The notes under the pieces are model-generated. The model ran no database searches. It had not been told where the DNA came from and worked only from the letters and a program-made list of their open reading frames with translations. Shown one piece after another: positions 37,835-45,956 of a stretch of DNA of 64,000 bases (positions are counted from its first letter, which is position 1; each line of letters opens with the position of its first letter). Where the stretch lies: contig NC_014501.1 in NCBI RefSeq assembly GCF_000147335.1, forward strand, positions 1,937,501 to 2,001,500, in the 5' to 3' direction. Source of the DNA: Gloeothece verrucosa PCC 7822 (lineage in GTDB: Bacteria; Cyanobacteriota; Cyanobacteriia; Cyanobacteriales; Microcystaceae). Made by a program: the position numbers and the translations under genes.

Positions 37835-37993
37835 CTCAGTCTATCTGATGAGTGTTATTTATAGCTGTATATGATTTTGTTATTTTTTTAAGAATTTGTT
37901 TATCATGTATCCCCCCAGGGGGCATATCATAGAGTTATGCTATAGTATGTATTAGAAATGTAAAGATAAGTAAAGAAGAATTAAGGAAAAATT
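37835..37993. promoter_or_regulatory. Divergent promoter region with a CCCCCAGGGGG palindrome
   Basis: The 159 bases between uppP and the DUF3120 gene contain CCCCCAGGGGG at 37912-37922 within an imperfect longer palindrome (ATG-AT ... AT-CAT). The one-base centre excludes an RNA hairpin, so a protein-binding site is more likely. TATAGT at 37941-37946 is a possible -10 for the plus-strand gene, without a good -35. Confidence 0.3.
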
Positions 37994-38725
37994 TTGCTAA
38001 ACCACACCTTGTTTTCAACTACCTCGACAGCGACCCTGAGTTATCTCCAGCAAATAAAAAGCAAGGCCTTGTCACGCTGGAACAGTGAACAGCGCTCTTT
38101 GGGATTAACATTCTTAGCCGCCGGATTTTTAGTCTCTGTACCGGTTTTTGTTCAAGCGCCGTTAGTGCGGCTTTGGCCAGCCTTAAGCTTACTGATAACC
38201 GTCTTGTGGGTGTGCCTGGGGATGATGCTTCTCAAACGTCCTAAAACTCATCTATGGGGAGATTTAATTTTAGGATTTAGCTGGAGTTGGTTGGCCGGTT
38301 CCATCTATTGGGGATGGTATCGAAGCGAACCGACTATTCATCTTCCTATTGAGGCCATTGGTCTACCGTTTGCTTTGTGGGGATTAAGAAAAGGAAACCT
38401 TAAAGTAGGAAACTTATTTTATTTAGGGTCTTTGTTGGGAACAGGGGTAACCGATCTCTATTTTTATTTAACCGGTTTAATCGAACATTGGCGGCAAATC
38501 ATGCTGGTTGATCCCGCTTTAGCCACTCCGATTTTACAAAGCGCGATCGCTATTGTGCAAACGCCTTGGGGGATCAGTTGGGCGATCGTCTTAGCGAATC
38601 TACTGCTGGCGATAGGATTATGGTCACTGCAAAAACAACAATCCCATTGGTGGGGATTTAGTGGGGCTGTTTTGAGTACAATTTTAGTGGATAGTTTATT
38701 TTGGTTAGCGACTTCTCTGCTGTGA
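37994..38725 (+). CDS. DUF3120 membrane protein
   Basis: A 243-residue cyanobacterial membrane protein of the DUF3120 type with about six helices (for example GLTFLAAGFLVSVPVFVQA, LWPALSLLITVLWVCLGMML). The start shown is a TTG at 37994 preceded by AAGGA at a short distance; no upstream ATG is in frame. Function is unknown. The TGA stop is shared with the first bases of repeat element B (GTGACATTCTCCC), exactly as for the MscS gene and element A. Confidence 0.72.
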   Translation: MLNHTLFSTTSTATLSYLQQIKSKALSRWNSEQRSLGLTFLAAGFLVSVPVFVQAPLVRLWPALSLLITVLWVCLGMMLLKRPKTHLWGDLILGFSWSWLAGSIYWGWYRSEPTIHLPIEAIGLPFALWGLRKGNLKVGNLFYLGSLLGTGVTDLYFYLTGLIEHWRQIMLVDPALATPILQSAIAIVQTPWGISWAIVLANLLLAIGLWSLQKQQSHWWGFSGAVLSTILVDSLFWLATSLL

Positions 38726-39160
38726 CATTCTCCCGACTCCGACCTGCGGTACGGAGCGGGCTTCCTAACCTCGTCCTGAGCTTGCGAAGGATCAGGCATT
38801 TCTAGTTACTCCCATTGCTGGGCTTTCGCCACTTATCTAGAACTCGCATTCTACAAACGTATGACACCTCCCACCGTTGGTTCCCCGATAGCCCGACTGC
38901 ATAGACTTTTTCCTTCCCCAGAGTCCCTGGGTAGTTTCTGCAAAGATTTTTGCGGAAAGCGTGACCTACTTACGGTCAAGTTTTTACCCAGACACCGAGA
39001 GTCAACCGATGACTCTAATTTCTGTCTGGAACCCTATAACTTGAGTTGTCAAGGTGCTGTACCGTTCCCAGAGTTTGGAGGTTCCGAATCAATGCCTACC
39101 TTTTACTCTCAATCTGGTCAGTGGTTAGCTGATAGAATCATTGTACCATACTGGTAGATC
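38722..39160. mobile_element. IS200/IS605-type element remnant with OMEGA/HEARO-like RNA end (copy B)
   Basis: Starts GTGACATTCTCCCG on the stop codon of the DUF3120 gene and matches copy A over about 300 bases: CGCCACTTATCTA, CCTCCCACCGTTGGTT, CAGAGTCCCTGG, and GGAGGTTCCG followed by ATG 10 bases after GGAGG. The minus-strand reading ends in a hairpin (CCCG-CTCCG ... CGGAG-CGGG) and AGAATGTCA. Similarity to copies A and C stops around the internal promoter: CCAGTATG with a TACAAT remains but the -35 is missing, so this copy seems truncated there. No transposase or nuclease frame remains. Confidence 0.6.
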
Positions 39161-39449
39161 AGATGACCGAAAAAGATTTGCACGTAAGAATTTCCGTCTC
39201 GGAGATGAAAAAACTTGAGCGTTACTGCAAGAGAACAAATTAGTTAAAACTTGACACTGTGGATTAAAAACAAGGTTTTAAGAAAAATTTTCTCACAGCC
39301 AGCCATTAAAATCTGAGCGGGAAAGTTAGCCAATTTCTCCTGTGGTGAACAATAGTTGCGCCGTTTCCAAAGAAATTAGTAAGTTGACAGAGATCTTGTT
39401 CGACTCTTGTCAGTCCTCATCCGGCCTGACTCATCTATAATTAACCCCC

Positions 39450-39866
39450 ATCAAGATGCTACAATATTTTCTGGGTATAGGTTAAAACACCTCTCCTGTA
39501 CTAGATCCATCCATCTGGCAGCGCGTCAAAAAAATACTACGATTGTCAGGCTTTGTATAGGCAAAATAGAAAACCCAAGTGGCTAACTATTTCCTCTATT
39601 AAGAAGCTCGCAGTCCTAGGCAACGCAGCCAATGGGGTAGATTAACAAAAAGCTCATGGCCGTAAGGCCGGTAAGGTGAGACACACCTGAACCTCTCCTA
39701 ATGAGGAGAAACGCTTGAAAAGCCATCCAAACCTCTGACAGTAGTTAAATAACTAAGACTAGCGTTGGGATGGGACATAACAATTTAAAACCCAAAATAG
39801 GGGCAACTCTATGAGGAGAATTGTTAGCTCAAGAATCCGTCATCATCTAGGTAGCGGAGTGTCACA
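39450..39866. mobile_element. Distant, inverted member of the same element family (copy D)
   Basis: Read on the minus strand it starts GTGACACTCCG at 39865. The region includes a short hairpin (CCG ... CGG), then GGATTCTTGAGCTAAC, then ATGTCCCATCCCAACG, which aligns with ATGACACCTCCCACCGTTGG of copy B. Its outer end carries CTGTCAACTT, comparable to the GTCAAC of A and C, but other parts are unrecognisable. It faces copy B across about 300 bases. It also lies in the leader of the FHA-cyclase gene at 39901. The inner limit is uncertain. Confidence 0.4.
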
Positions 39867-39900
39867 ATGAAAATGTTCCTTAATAATTGCTTATGCGACT

Positions 39901-40902
39901 GTGGAGAAACACGAATCTACTCCCCACTTACTGTTTTCCTCCGAAAAGGGTAAACGTTATTTCTATCTCAGCAGCGATAACCCTAATACCCTAAAAAGTT
40001 GCTGGACGGTTGGTCGAGGACACGAAAATGATTTAGTCCTTAGAGATCAATGGATTTCTCGGAATCACGCGATCTTACAAACCACAGAAACCGGAGAGTT
40101 TTACTTAATCGATTTGGGAAGCCGCAATGGAACCTTTGTCAATGGACGCAGAGTAGGTATTCCTGTCACCTTACATAATGGTGATCAGATTACATTTGGA
40201 AAAACCGAAGTACAGTATTATTGTCCGTCTGAAGAAGCTTCTGTAGGAGGTAAATTCGGCAATTTAGATTTTGTTACCCTCACCGCTACCCTACATGAAC
40301 GGCAATTAACCTCGGTGGTCGTCGTGGATATGAGAAACTTTACCGTCTTAACACGACAGCTAGATGAAACCATTCTTTCCACTCTAATTGGCAGTTGGTT
40401 TAGAGAAGCGGGCGAGATTATTCGTGAAGCCGGCAGTTGGGTTGATAAATACATTGGGGATGCCATAATGGCCATCTGGTTTCACGGTTCTAAAGAAGTT
40501 AACCGCAGTGATATTCTCAAGATTTTCCAAGCCGTCAGTAAGTTGAATAAAATGACTCAAAAATTAAGTCGTGAATATCCTGTCCCCTTTGAACTACGTA
40601 TTGGCGCAGGGATTAATACCGGCTATGCGATGGTGGGCAATACGGGCAGTGGAGATCACCCGGATTATACAGCCATTGGAGATACCGTTAATGCTGCCTT
40701 TCGCTTAGAATCAGCCACCAAAGAAATTGGGGCAGATGTAGCCATCGGAGAGAAAACCTATAGCTATTTAGGTGATATAGAAGACGCACAGCAACACTTT
40801 CATGAAAATACAGTCCACCTCAAAGGCTATGATACTCCCACCATCACCTATGGAACCACCTTTGAAGAGTTAGATTGTTTCTTAGAAGAAACTAACCCTT
40901 AA
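39901..40902 (+). CDS. FHA domain-adenylate cyclase
   Basis: A 333-residue cytoplasmic protein that starts with GTG. An N-terminal FHA phosphothreonine-binding domain (about 25-110, TVGRGHENDLVL, RNHAIL, DLGSRNGTFVNG) is joined to a class III cyclase domain (about 135-320). Catalytic residues are intact: metal-binding Asp143 (VVDMRNFT) and Asp187 (KYIGDAIM), and Asn264/Arg268 (DTVNAAFRLE). It should therefore make cAMP, controlled by binding to a phosphoprotein, likely a target of a Ser/Thr kinase. This contrasts with the degenerate cyclase at 10720. Its upstream region is occupied by element D. Confidence 0.92.
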   Translation: MEKHESTPHLLFSSEKGKRYFYLSSDNPNTLKSCWTVGRGHENDLVLRDQWISRNHAILQTTETGEFYLIDLGSRNGTFVNGRRVGIPVTLHNGDQITFGKTEVQYYCPSEEASVGGKFGNLDFVTLTATLHERQLTSVVVVDMRNFTVLTRQLDETILSTLIGSWFREAGEIIREAGSWVDKYIGDAIMAIWFHGSKEVNRSDILKIFQAVSKLNKMTQKLSREYPVPFELRIGAGINTGYAMVGNTGSGDHPDYTAIGDTVNAAFRLESATKEIGADVAIGEKTYSYLGDIEDAQQHFHENTVHLKGYDTPTITYGTTFEELDCFLEETNP

Positions 40903-40918
40903 AGGAGGACAAACACCG

Positions 40919-41563
40919 CTAAAATTCTTCCCTTAACTCCACTTCAAAAACCTGGGAAAAAGCTTTTTTGAGGTCTTGACGAACTTGCTCTAGGCTAATT
41001 TTCTCAATAAAATCGGCTAAACTTCCTACCGGTCGATCCTCGATGCCACAGGGAACAATGCACTCAAAGCCGCTTAAATCCGGGCAAACATTGAGAGCAA
41101 AGCCGTGCATCGTGATCCAACGACTCACCTTAATACCGATGGCCGCCACTTTGTACCCTTTTAACCAAACCCCTGTCAACCCCTCAAGACGTTCTCCATT
41201 CAGCCCATACATTTTAAGAAGCTCAATAATAACCTCTTCAAGTTGCCGTAAATACCAGTGTAAATCCTGTTTGTAGAAGCGTAAATTCAAAATCGGATAA
41301 CCCACTAACTGCCCCGGACAATGATAAGTCACTTCACCCCCTCGTTCAATGCGATGAACTTCTATTGGGGAGTCATCAGGGTTAAATTTGAGAAATTTGA
41401 GATTAGCACCAGTTCCCAAGGTATAGACCGGAGGATGCTCCAGTAATAAAAGAATATCCTCTAAATTGGGATTTTGGAGTCTTTCTTGCACCAGTGCTTG
41501 CTGAATAGTCCAGGCTACAGGATAAGAAACCAAACCTAAATTCTTCAATAAGCACTTTCTCAT
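40919..41563 (-). CDS. lipB: Octanoyltransferase (lipoate biosynthesis)
   Basis: LipB moves octanoyl groups from acyl carrier protein to apo-lipoyl domains before LipA inserts sulfur. The 214-residue protein has the family signature [19 protein letters not shown] (about residues 84-102), Lys138 in GYKVAAIGI, and the catalytic Cys172 in [13 protein letters not shown]. Length is usual. It ends convergently with the FHA-cyclase gene, 16 bases apart. No lipA is in the window. Confidence 0.95.
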   Translation of the reverse strand: MRKCLLKNLGLVSYPVAWTIQQALVQERLQNPNLEDILLLLEHPPVYTLGTGANLKFLKFNPDDSPIEVHRIERGGEVTYHCPGQLVGYPILNLRFYKQDLHWYLRQLEEVIIELLKMYGLNGERLEGLTGVWLKGYKVAAIGIKVSRWITMHGFALNVCPDLSGFECIVPCGIEDRPVGSLADFIEKISLEQVRQDLKKAFSQVFEVELREEF

Positions 41564-42115
41564 AAAAATATTAAGTTATGTCAAGGGATGCAAAGGAAAA
41601 TAAAAAGACAAGGGAAGGTTATGTTTTAAACAATACTAAGATGTTAATCTAAAAGTAGGGAATCATGAACGGAGGTCACACACAACTCAAAAAAATCTCC
41701 TGATATGACATCGCTCTTGAACAGCCTTCATTGGTCATTTTCTGATGAACCCAACCGATAAAGAGGTGTCATCACTGAGAAATTTAATAAATAGACCAAC
41801 GGTTTTATTGTAAGCTAATGTCAGAGGAAGAGTCAAAACCCAAATCAAAACAGCAACCCAGCTTATCACCCTAGTAACTTATCTTGTAAGATCATTCAAC
41901 TATCTTAATGAAGAAGAGTTCCTACAAGCAATCTACGATTATTTTTGACATTAGTAATAAGGAAAAAGCGATGTTCGCTCGTCGGAAAAGTCCGTAAACT
42001 TTTCTGAATCAGATCACCACACCAACAACATTCCTATTGCGATGGAAGCCTAAGCAGTAATTGCCGGCACGAAATTTTTTATTTACATTCAGTCAGATTA
42101 GATGGAGCAGTCAGT
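41564..42115. promoter_or_regulatory. Long leader/upstream region of the hibernation factor gene
   Basis: 552 bases without a credible gene. Cyanobacterial lrtA is known for a long untranslated leader that controls transcript stability in light and dark, and this spacer is of suitable size. I cannot place the transcription start; no clear hexamer pair or strong hairpin was found. Confidence 0.4.
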
Positions 42116-42715
42116 ATGAAGCTTTTAATTCAGGGGAATAATATCACTGTTACTGAAGCAATTCATGATTATGTACAAGAAAAATTAGAAAAAGCCGTTA
42201 AGCATTTTCAGGCCATTACCACTAAAGTCGACGTTCATCTATCTGTCGCTAAAAATGGACGAGTACAGAATAAACATAAAGCCGAAGTGACAGTCTATGC
42301 TAATGGGGCTGTGATTCGAGCGCAGGAAGGAAGTGAAAATTTATATGCCAGCATTGATTTAGTATCAGATAAAATTGCTCGTCAGCTACGGAAATATAAA
42401 GAAAGAAGATTAGAACAAAAAGCCTATTCTCCCGTCAAAACAGGAGATGTGGTTCAAGACCAACCCGTTGAGGGAAATTTAATTGGCGATCGTCAGCCAG
42501 AACTTCCGCCAGAAGTGGTGCGGATGAAATATTTTGCTATGCCTCTAATGAGCATTGAAGAAGCTCTAGAACAACTTCAGTTAGTCGATCACGACTTTTA
42601 TATGTTCCGCAACCGAAACACCAATGAAATTAATGTCATTTATATTCGAAATCACGGCGGCTATGGAGTGATTCAACCTCGGCCGACTAATGACAATGGT
42701 CATGAACCCAATTGA
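42116..42715 (+). CDS. hpf: Ribosome hibernation promoting factor, long form (LrtA)
   Basis: A 199-residue long HPF, which makes inactive 100S ribosome dimers; cyanobacterial members are called LrtA (light-repressed). The N-terminal ribosome-binding domain (about 1-105) starts [20 protein letters not shown] and has the basic [14 protein letters not shown] helix. A linker leads to the C-terminal dimerisation domain (about 140-195, [40 protein letters not shown]). It follows a 550-base leader region. A hairpin 55 bases downstream is probably the terminator. Confidence 0.95.
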   Translation: MKLLIQGNNITVTEAIHDYVQEKLEKAVKHFQAITTKVDVHLSVAKNGRVQNKHKAEVTVYANGAVIRAQEGSENLYASIDLVSDKIARQLRKYKERRLEQKAYSPVKTGDVVQDQPVEGNLIGDRQPELPPEVVRMKYFAMPLMSIEEALEQLQLVDHDFYMFRNRNTNEINVIYIRNHGGYGVIQPRPTNDNGHEPN

Positions 42716-42769
42716 ATCAATGCGGCATCAATCCCCCATCTGATCCCAAATCTTCTTGATTAACCCCCT

Positions 42770-42805
42770 CAAAGTAAAGACGTTACCCAAAACGCCTCTA
42801 CTTTG
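42770..42805 (+). terminator. Hairpin repeat copy 4, probable hpf terminator
   Basis: CAAAGTAAAGACGTT, loop ACCCAA, AACGCCTCTACTTTG: a 15-base stem with two mismatches, of the GTAGAGACGTT family. It is followed by TATTTG. Element C starts four bases later. Confidence 0.6.
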
Positions 42806-42809
42806 TATT

Positions 42810-43365
42810 TGACAACTCCCGCGCACTCCGTAAACTAGGCTTCGCCTCGCTATGCTACGCAGCACTTCGTGTCCGCGCACGTGCGGGGATTCTCGGGCTG
42901 ACCACTGCCTCGACTAACCTATGACCCTTCGCAAGCTCAGGGCTTCGGTTTTGGTCTTACACGGTCATAACTGACTCGATTACACCTTTTTAGGGCAAAC
43001 CTCTTAGCGAGCCACTCCCACAAGCGTGACTTTCGATGTGTCCCACCGTAGTTGCTATTTCTTTGTGTTCCGTTTCGACTTATCCACGCAAGGGATAGCG
43101 GTCTTCGGGTTCCCAGATCTGCCGATGTTGCTGCGCCGTTGGTTATCCCAAGCTTTGATGTTAGGCTGTCTGTAAGTCCATGCGGTCTGGTGGGTTCAAT
43201 AAACCAGTAAAATCATACTGGTTTTAGGCTACGTTGTCAACTTTGCTCGCTCTCATCCCTTCACTATCGCTCAGGACAAGCCCACGAACTTCGTTCCTCG
43301 TTCGGGGATTTCACAGCGAAGAACTGTTAAAAATCCGCCAGTATTTTAATCGGCGGAAAAGTTAC
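42810..43365. mobile_element. ORF-less IS200/IS605-type element (copy C)
   Basis: Starts TGACAACTCCCGCGCACTCCG, close to copy A (TGACATCCTCCCACGCACTCC). It ends with GTTCGGGGATTTC, AACTGTTAAAAA and a hairpin (CCGCC ... GGCGG, 43336-43356), also as in A. The middle retains TGTCCCACCGT and CCCAAGCTTTG. Minus-strand reading ends in a hairpin and GCGGGAGTTGTCA. The longest frame is 65 codons and meaningless. With both ends kept and the coding part lost, A and C look like miniature non-autonomous elements. It fills the gap between hpf and pilC. Confidence 0.55.
43212..43240 (-). promoter_or_regulatory. Near-consensus sigma-70 promoter inside element C
   Basis: Minus strand: TTGACA, exactly 17 bases, TATGAT. 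The -35 flank TTGACA-N-CGTAGCC is the same as in element A, so the promoter is part of the element. Confidence 0.6.
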
Positions 43366-43387
43366 TTGATCTTTTTTGGCTGCCCAA

Positions 43388-44602
43388 TTAACCCAGAGCA
43401 TCAAATACAGCAAACATGGGAAGATACATAGATAACAAAATTGTCCCTACCATCCCTGCGATAAAAACCATCATTAAAGGTTCTATGACACTTGTTAAAG
43501 CTTTAACAGCTTGTTCTACTTCATCTTCATAAAAGTCGGCTACCTTCATCATCATCGCATCTAATTCCCCTGTTTCTTCTCCAATACTAATCATCTGAAT
43601 GGCTAATGCGGGAAAAACATTGGCTTTTTGTAAAGCAATACTCATCATTCCACCCTGTTGAATTTCTGAGACAGCACCGGCAATGGCATTGGCAATCACT
43701 TGATTTCCCACTGTATTACAGACGATTTCTAAAGAACTGAGAATCGGTACACCCGAACGAGTTAAAGTGCCAAAAACTCGACAAAAACGGGCTACGGCTG
43801 ATTTCTCATTTAAGTCTCCAAACAAAGGCATTTTTAACATAAAACCATCTATTTGCAGTCGGCCGGCTGGTGTTTTGTAATATTGTTTCAGCAAGAAAAC
43901 CACACCCATAACAGTTCCGATAGGAATAAAAATTTTCCAACTTCTCATTACACCACTCAAGAACAGCATAAACTTGGTGAGTGCAGGCAGTTCAACCTTC
44001 AAATCTAAGAAAATTTTCGCAAAAACCGGAATTAGAAAAACCGTCATCGCAAAAAAGACAATAACGGCTAAAATTCCCACAGCAACCGGATAAGCCATCG
44101 CTGATTTAATTTGATTTTTTAGTCGTGCCATATCTTCGAGTAGCTTGGCTAGTCGAGCCAGAACTTCATCGAGAACCCCCCCGGTTTCCCCTGCTTCTAC
44201 CATACTGACATATAGCTGATCAAAACAGTCAGGATATTTAGCCATCGCTTCCGATAAAGGACTACCCTGTTGCACCTCACTGCTAATCCCCGCCAACGCT
44301 TTTTTTAATTTCTTATTGCCACATTGGTCAGACAATACACCTAAGCATCTAACAATGGCTACTCCTGCATTAATCATTACAGAAAATTGACGAGAAAAAA
44401 CGGCTTTGTCTTTAATCGTTATATTATTAAGAAAACCCTCTATGAAAGATAAATCTAATTCCATGCCGGCTTTTTTGATTTTGCCCACAGCAGGATATCG
44501 ATTTCTTAAAATTGTTCGAGCTTGTTGGGGAGAATTCGCTTCGATTTTTTCTTGCAAAATTTTCCCAGAACTATTTTTAACTTGAGCAATAAAAGTAGGC
44601 AT
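43388..44602 (-). CDS. pilC: Type IV pilus inner-membrane platform protein
   Basis: A 404-residue GspF/PilC family protein that anchors the pilus motors. Two repeated GspF domains are seen: about residues 70-190 (FSRQFSVMINAGVAIVRCL, YVSMVEAGETGGVLDEVL) and about 270-395 (VARFCRVFGTLTRSGVPILSS, QMISIGEETGELDAMM). Three membrane helices are near 170-195, 215-235 and 375-395. The Gly-Glu-x-x-Gly motifs of both domains are intact. It is the third gene of the pilB-pilT-pilC set, 135 bases after pilT, which drives twitching motility and DNA uptake in cyanobacteria. Confidence 0.95.
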   Translation of the reverse strand: MPTFIAQVKNSSGKILQEKIEANSPQQARTILRNRYPAVGKIKKAGMELDLSFIEGFLNNITIKDKAVFSRQFSVMINAGVAIVRCLGVLSDQCGNKKLKKALAGISSEVQQGSPLSEAMAKYPDCFDQLYVSMVEAGETGGVLDEVLARLAKLLEDMARLKNQIKSAMAYPVAVGILAVIVFFAMTVFLIPVFAKIFLDLKVELPALTKFMLFLSGVMRSWKIFIPIGTVMGVVFLLKQYYKTPAGRLQIDGFMLKMPLFGDLNEKSAVARFCRVFGTLTRSGVPILSSLEIVCNTVGNQVIANAIAGAVSEIQQGGMMSIALQKANVFPALAIQMISIGEETGELDAMMMKVADFYEDEVEQAVKALTSVIEPLMMVFIAGMVGTILLSMYLPMFAVFDALG

Positions 44603-44737
44603 AGCTTAAAAAAATATCCTAATACAGTAAAGGAAAATTATTGTTAAACCCGAAAAGTGATCCGTGAGCAGTCTCTCGCTCGGAACGATTAACGTGGAGG
44701 CAACCCCCACGCCGATTCACTAATGTGCGGACTCAAT

Positions 44738-45862
44738 TTAAGGCCGACCTTTAGATTTATTGTTCATACCACTCCCAACTTGCGCCCCACTCACCAGGCG
44801 TTGTAATTCATCAGGTTTACCACTCTTAGACATTCCTTCTTCAAAAGAAATTACTCCGTTAATAATAAAATTCGCTAACGCTTGCTCCATCGTTTGCATT
44901 CCTAATTTCAGCCCAGTTTGAATAGATGAGTAAATTTGAGGGGCTTTTCCCTCTCTAATCAAGTTAGCAATTGCTGGAGTAATTACCATGATTTCTTGAG
45001 CCATTGCTCGTCCAAATTCGCCGGGTTTAGGATTTTTCTTTTTGACTAAACATTGACTAAATACAGCTAATAAAGAATTAGATAACATGGCTCGGATTTG
45101 AGCTTGTTGGTTAGCGGGAAATACATCAATAATCCGGTCAATCGTACCGGCGGCTGAACTGGTATGTAAGGTTCCAAAAACTAAGTGCCCTGTTTCGGCG
45201 GCTGAAATCGCCAAAGAAATTGTTTCTAAATCCCGCATTTCACCTACCAGAATAATATCCGGATCTTCCCGTAAGGCGGCCCTGAGCGCATTGGCAAAAC
45301 ACTTAGTATCTTCTCCTTTTTGACGTTGATGAAATAAACTTTTAATATTAGGAAAAACATATTCTATCGGGTCTTCTACCGTTAAAATATGTTCAGAACG
45401 AGTTCGATTAATTAAATCTAAAATAGCGGCTAAAGTCGTTGTTTTACCTGAGCCGGTTTGTCCAGTCACTAACACCAATCCTCTTGGTCTTTCTGACATT
45501 TCCCGAACAATATCCGGTAAAGCTAACTGTTCAAAATTAGGAATTTTAGAAGACAAAGCCCTTAAACAAGCGGCATAACATCCCCGCTCTTTATAAACAT
45601 TCACCCGAAAACGGGCTAAACCCTTAACCCCATAAGAACAATCCAGTTCCCAGTTCTGCTCTAACTCTTTACGCTGTGTATTATTCAGCATACTAAAAAT
45701 TAATTTTTGACTGTCTTGAGGAGAGAGAACTTCTTCGTCAATTGGGCTGAGTTTTCCACTGATCCGAAAGTAAATAGGCGCACCCGCTTGAATGTGCATA
45801 TCAGAACCCCCCATTTCCACGAGTTGTTCCATTAAATCTTCAATCATCACCTCTATTGGCAT
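44738..45862 (-). CDS. pilT: Type IV pilus retraction ATPase
   Basis: A 374-residue PilT hexameric ATPase that retracts pili. N-terminal PAS-like domain (about 1-105, GGSDMHIQAGAPIYFRISG), Walker A GQTGSGKTTT (about 137-146), Asp box (EDPIEY), Walker B (DPDIILVGEMRD) and His box (ETGHLVFGTLHTSSA) are complete. The AIRAMLSN-type segment of PilT appears as AQIRAMLSNSLLAVFSQ, separating it from PilB. A run of TTAGTCA heptamers lies just before its ribosome-binding site. Confidence 0.95.
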   Translation of the reverse strand: MPIEVMIEDLMEQLVEMGGSDMHIQAGAPIYFRISGKLSPIDEEVLSPQDSQKLIFSMLNNTQRKELEQNWELDCSYGVKGLARFRVNVYKERGCYAACLRALSSKIPNFEQLALPDIVREMSERPRGLVLVTGQTGSGKTTTLAAILDLINRTRSEHILTVEDPIEYVFPNIKSLFHQRQKGEDTKCFANALRAALREDPDIILVGEMRDLETISLAISAAETGHLVFGTLHTSSAAGTIDRIIDVFPANQQAQIRAMLSNSLLAVFSQCLVKKKNPKPGEFGRAMAQEIMVITPAIANLIREGKAPQIYSSIQTGLKLGMQTMEQALANFIINGVISFEEGMSKSGKPDELQRLVSGAQVGSGMNNKSKGRP

Positions 45863-45876
45863 TGCTTGATCTCCTA

Positions 45877-45919
45877 TTAGTCGTTAGTTATTGGTCATTA
45901 GTCATTAGTTATTAGTCAT
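45877..45919 (+). repeat. Six TTAGTCA-type heptamers upstream of pilT
   Basis: TTAGTCG, TTAGTTA, TTGGTCA, TTAGTCA, TTAGTTA and TTAGTCA in tandem, between pilB and pilT and just before AGGAG of pilT. The same family is much longer before larB at 55531-55638. Confidence 0.85.
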
Positions 45920-45956
45920 GTTGGCTTTTGCCTTCTACCTCCTGCTTCCTGCCTCA

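Noticed and set aside
38861-39157. 98-codon frame within element B
   Set aside because: It crosses the conserved RNA-like blocks shared with A and C, where the frame is not preserved; likely non-coding.
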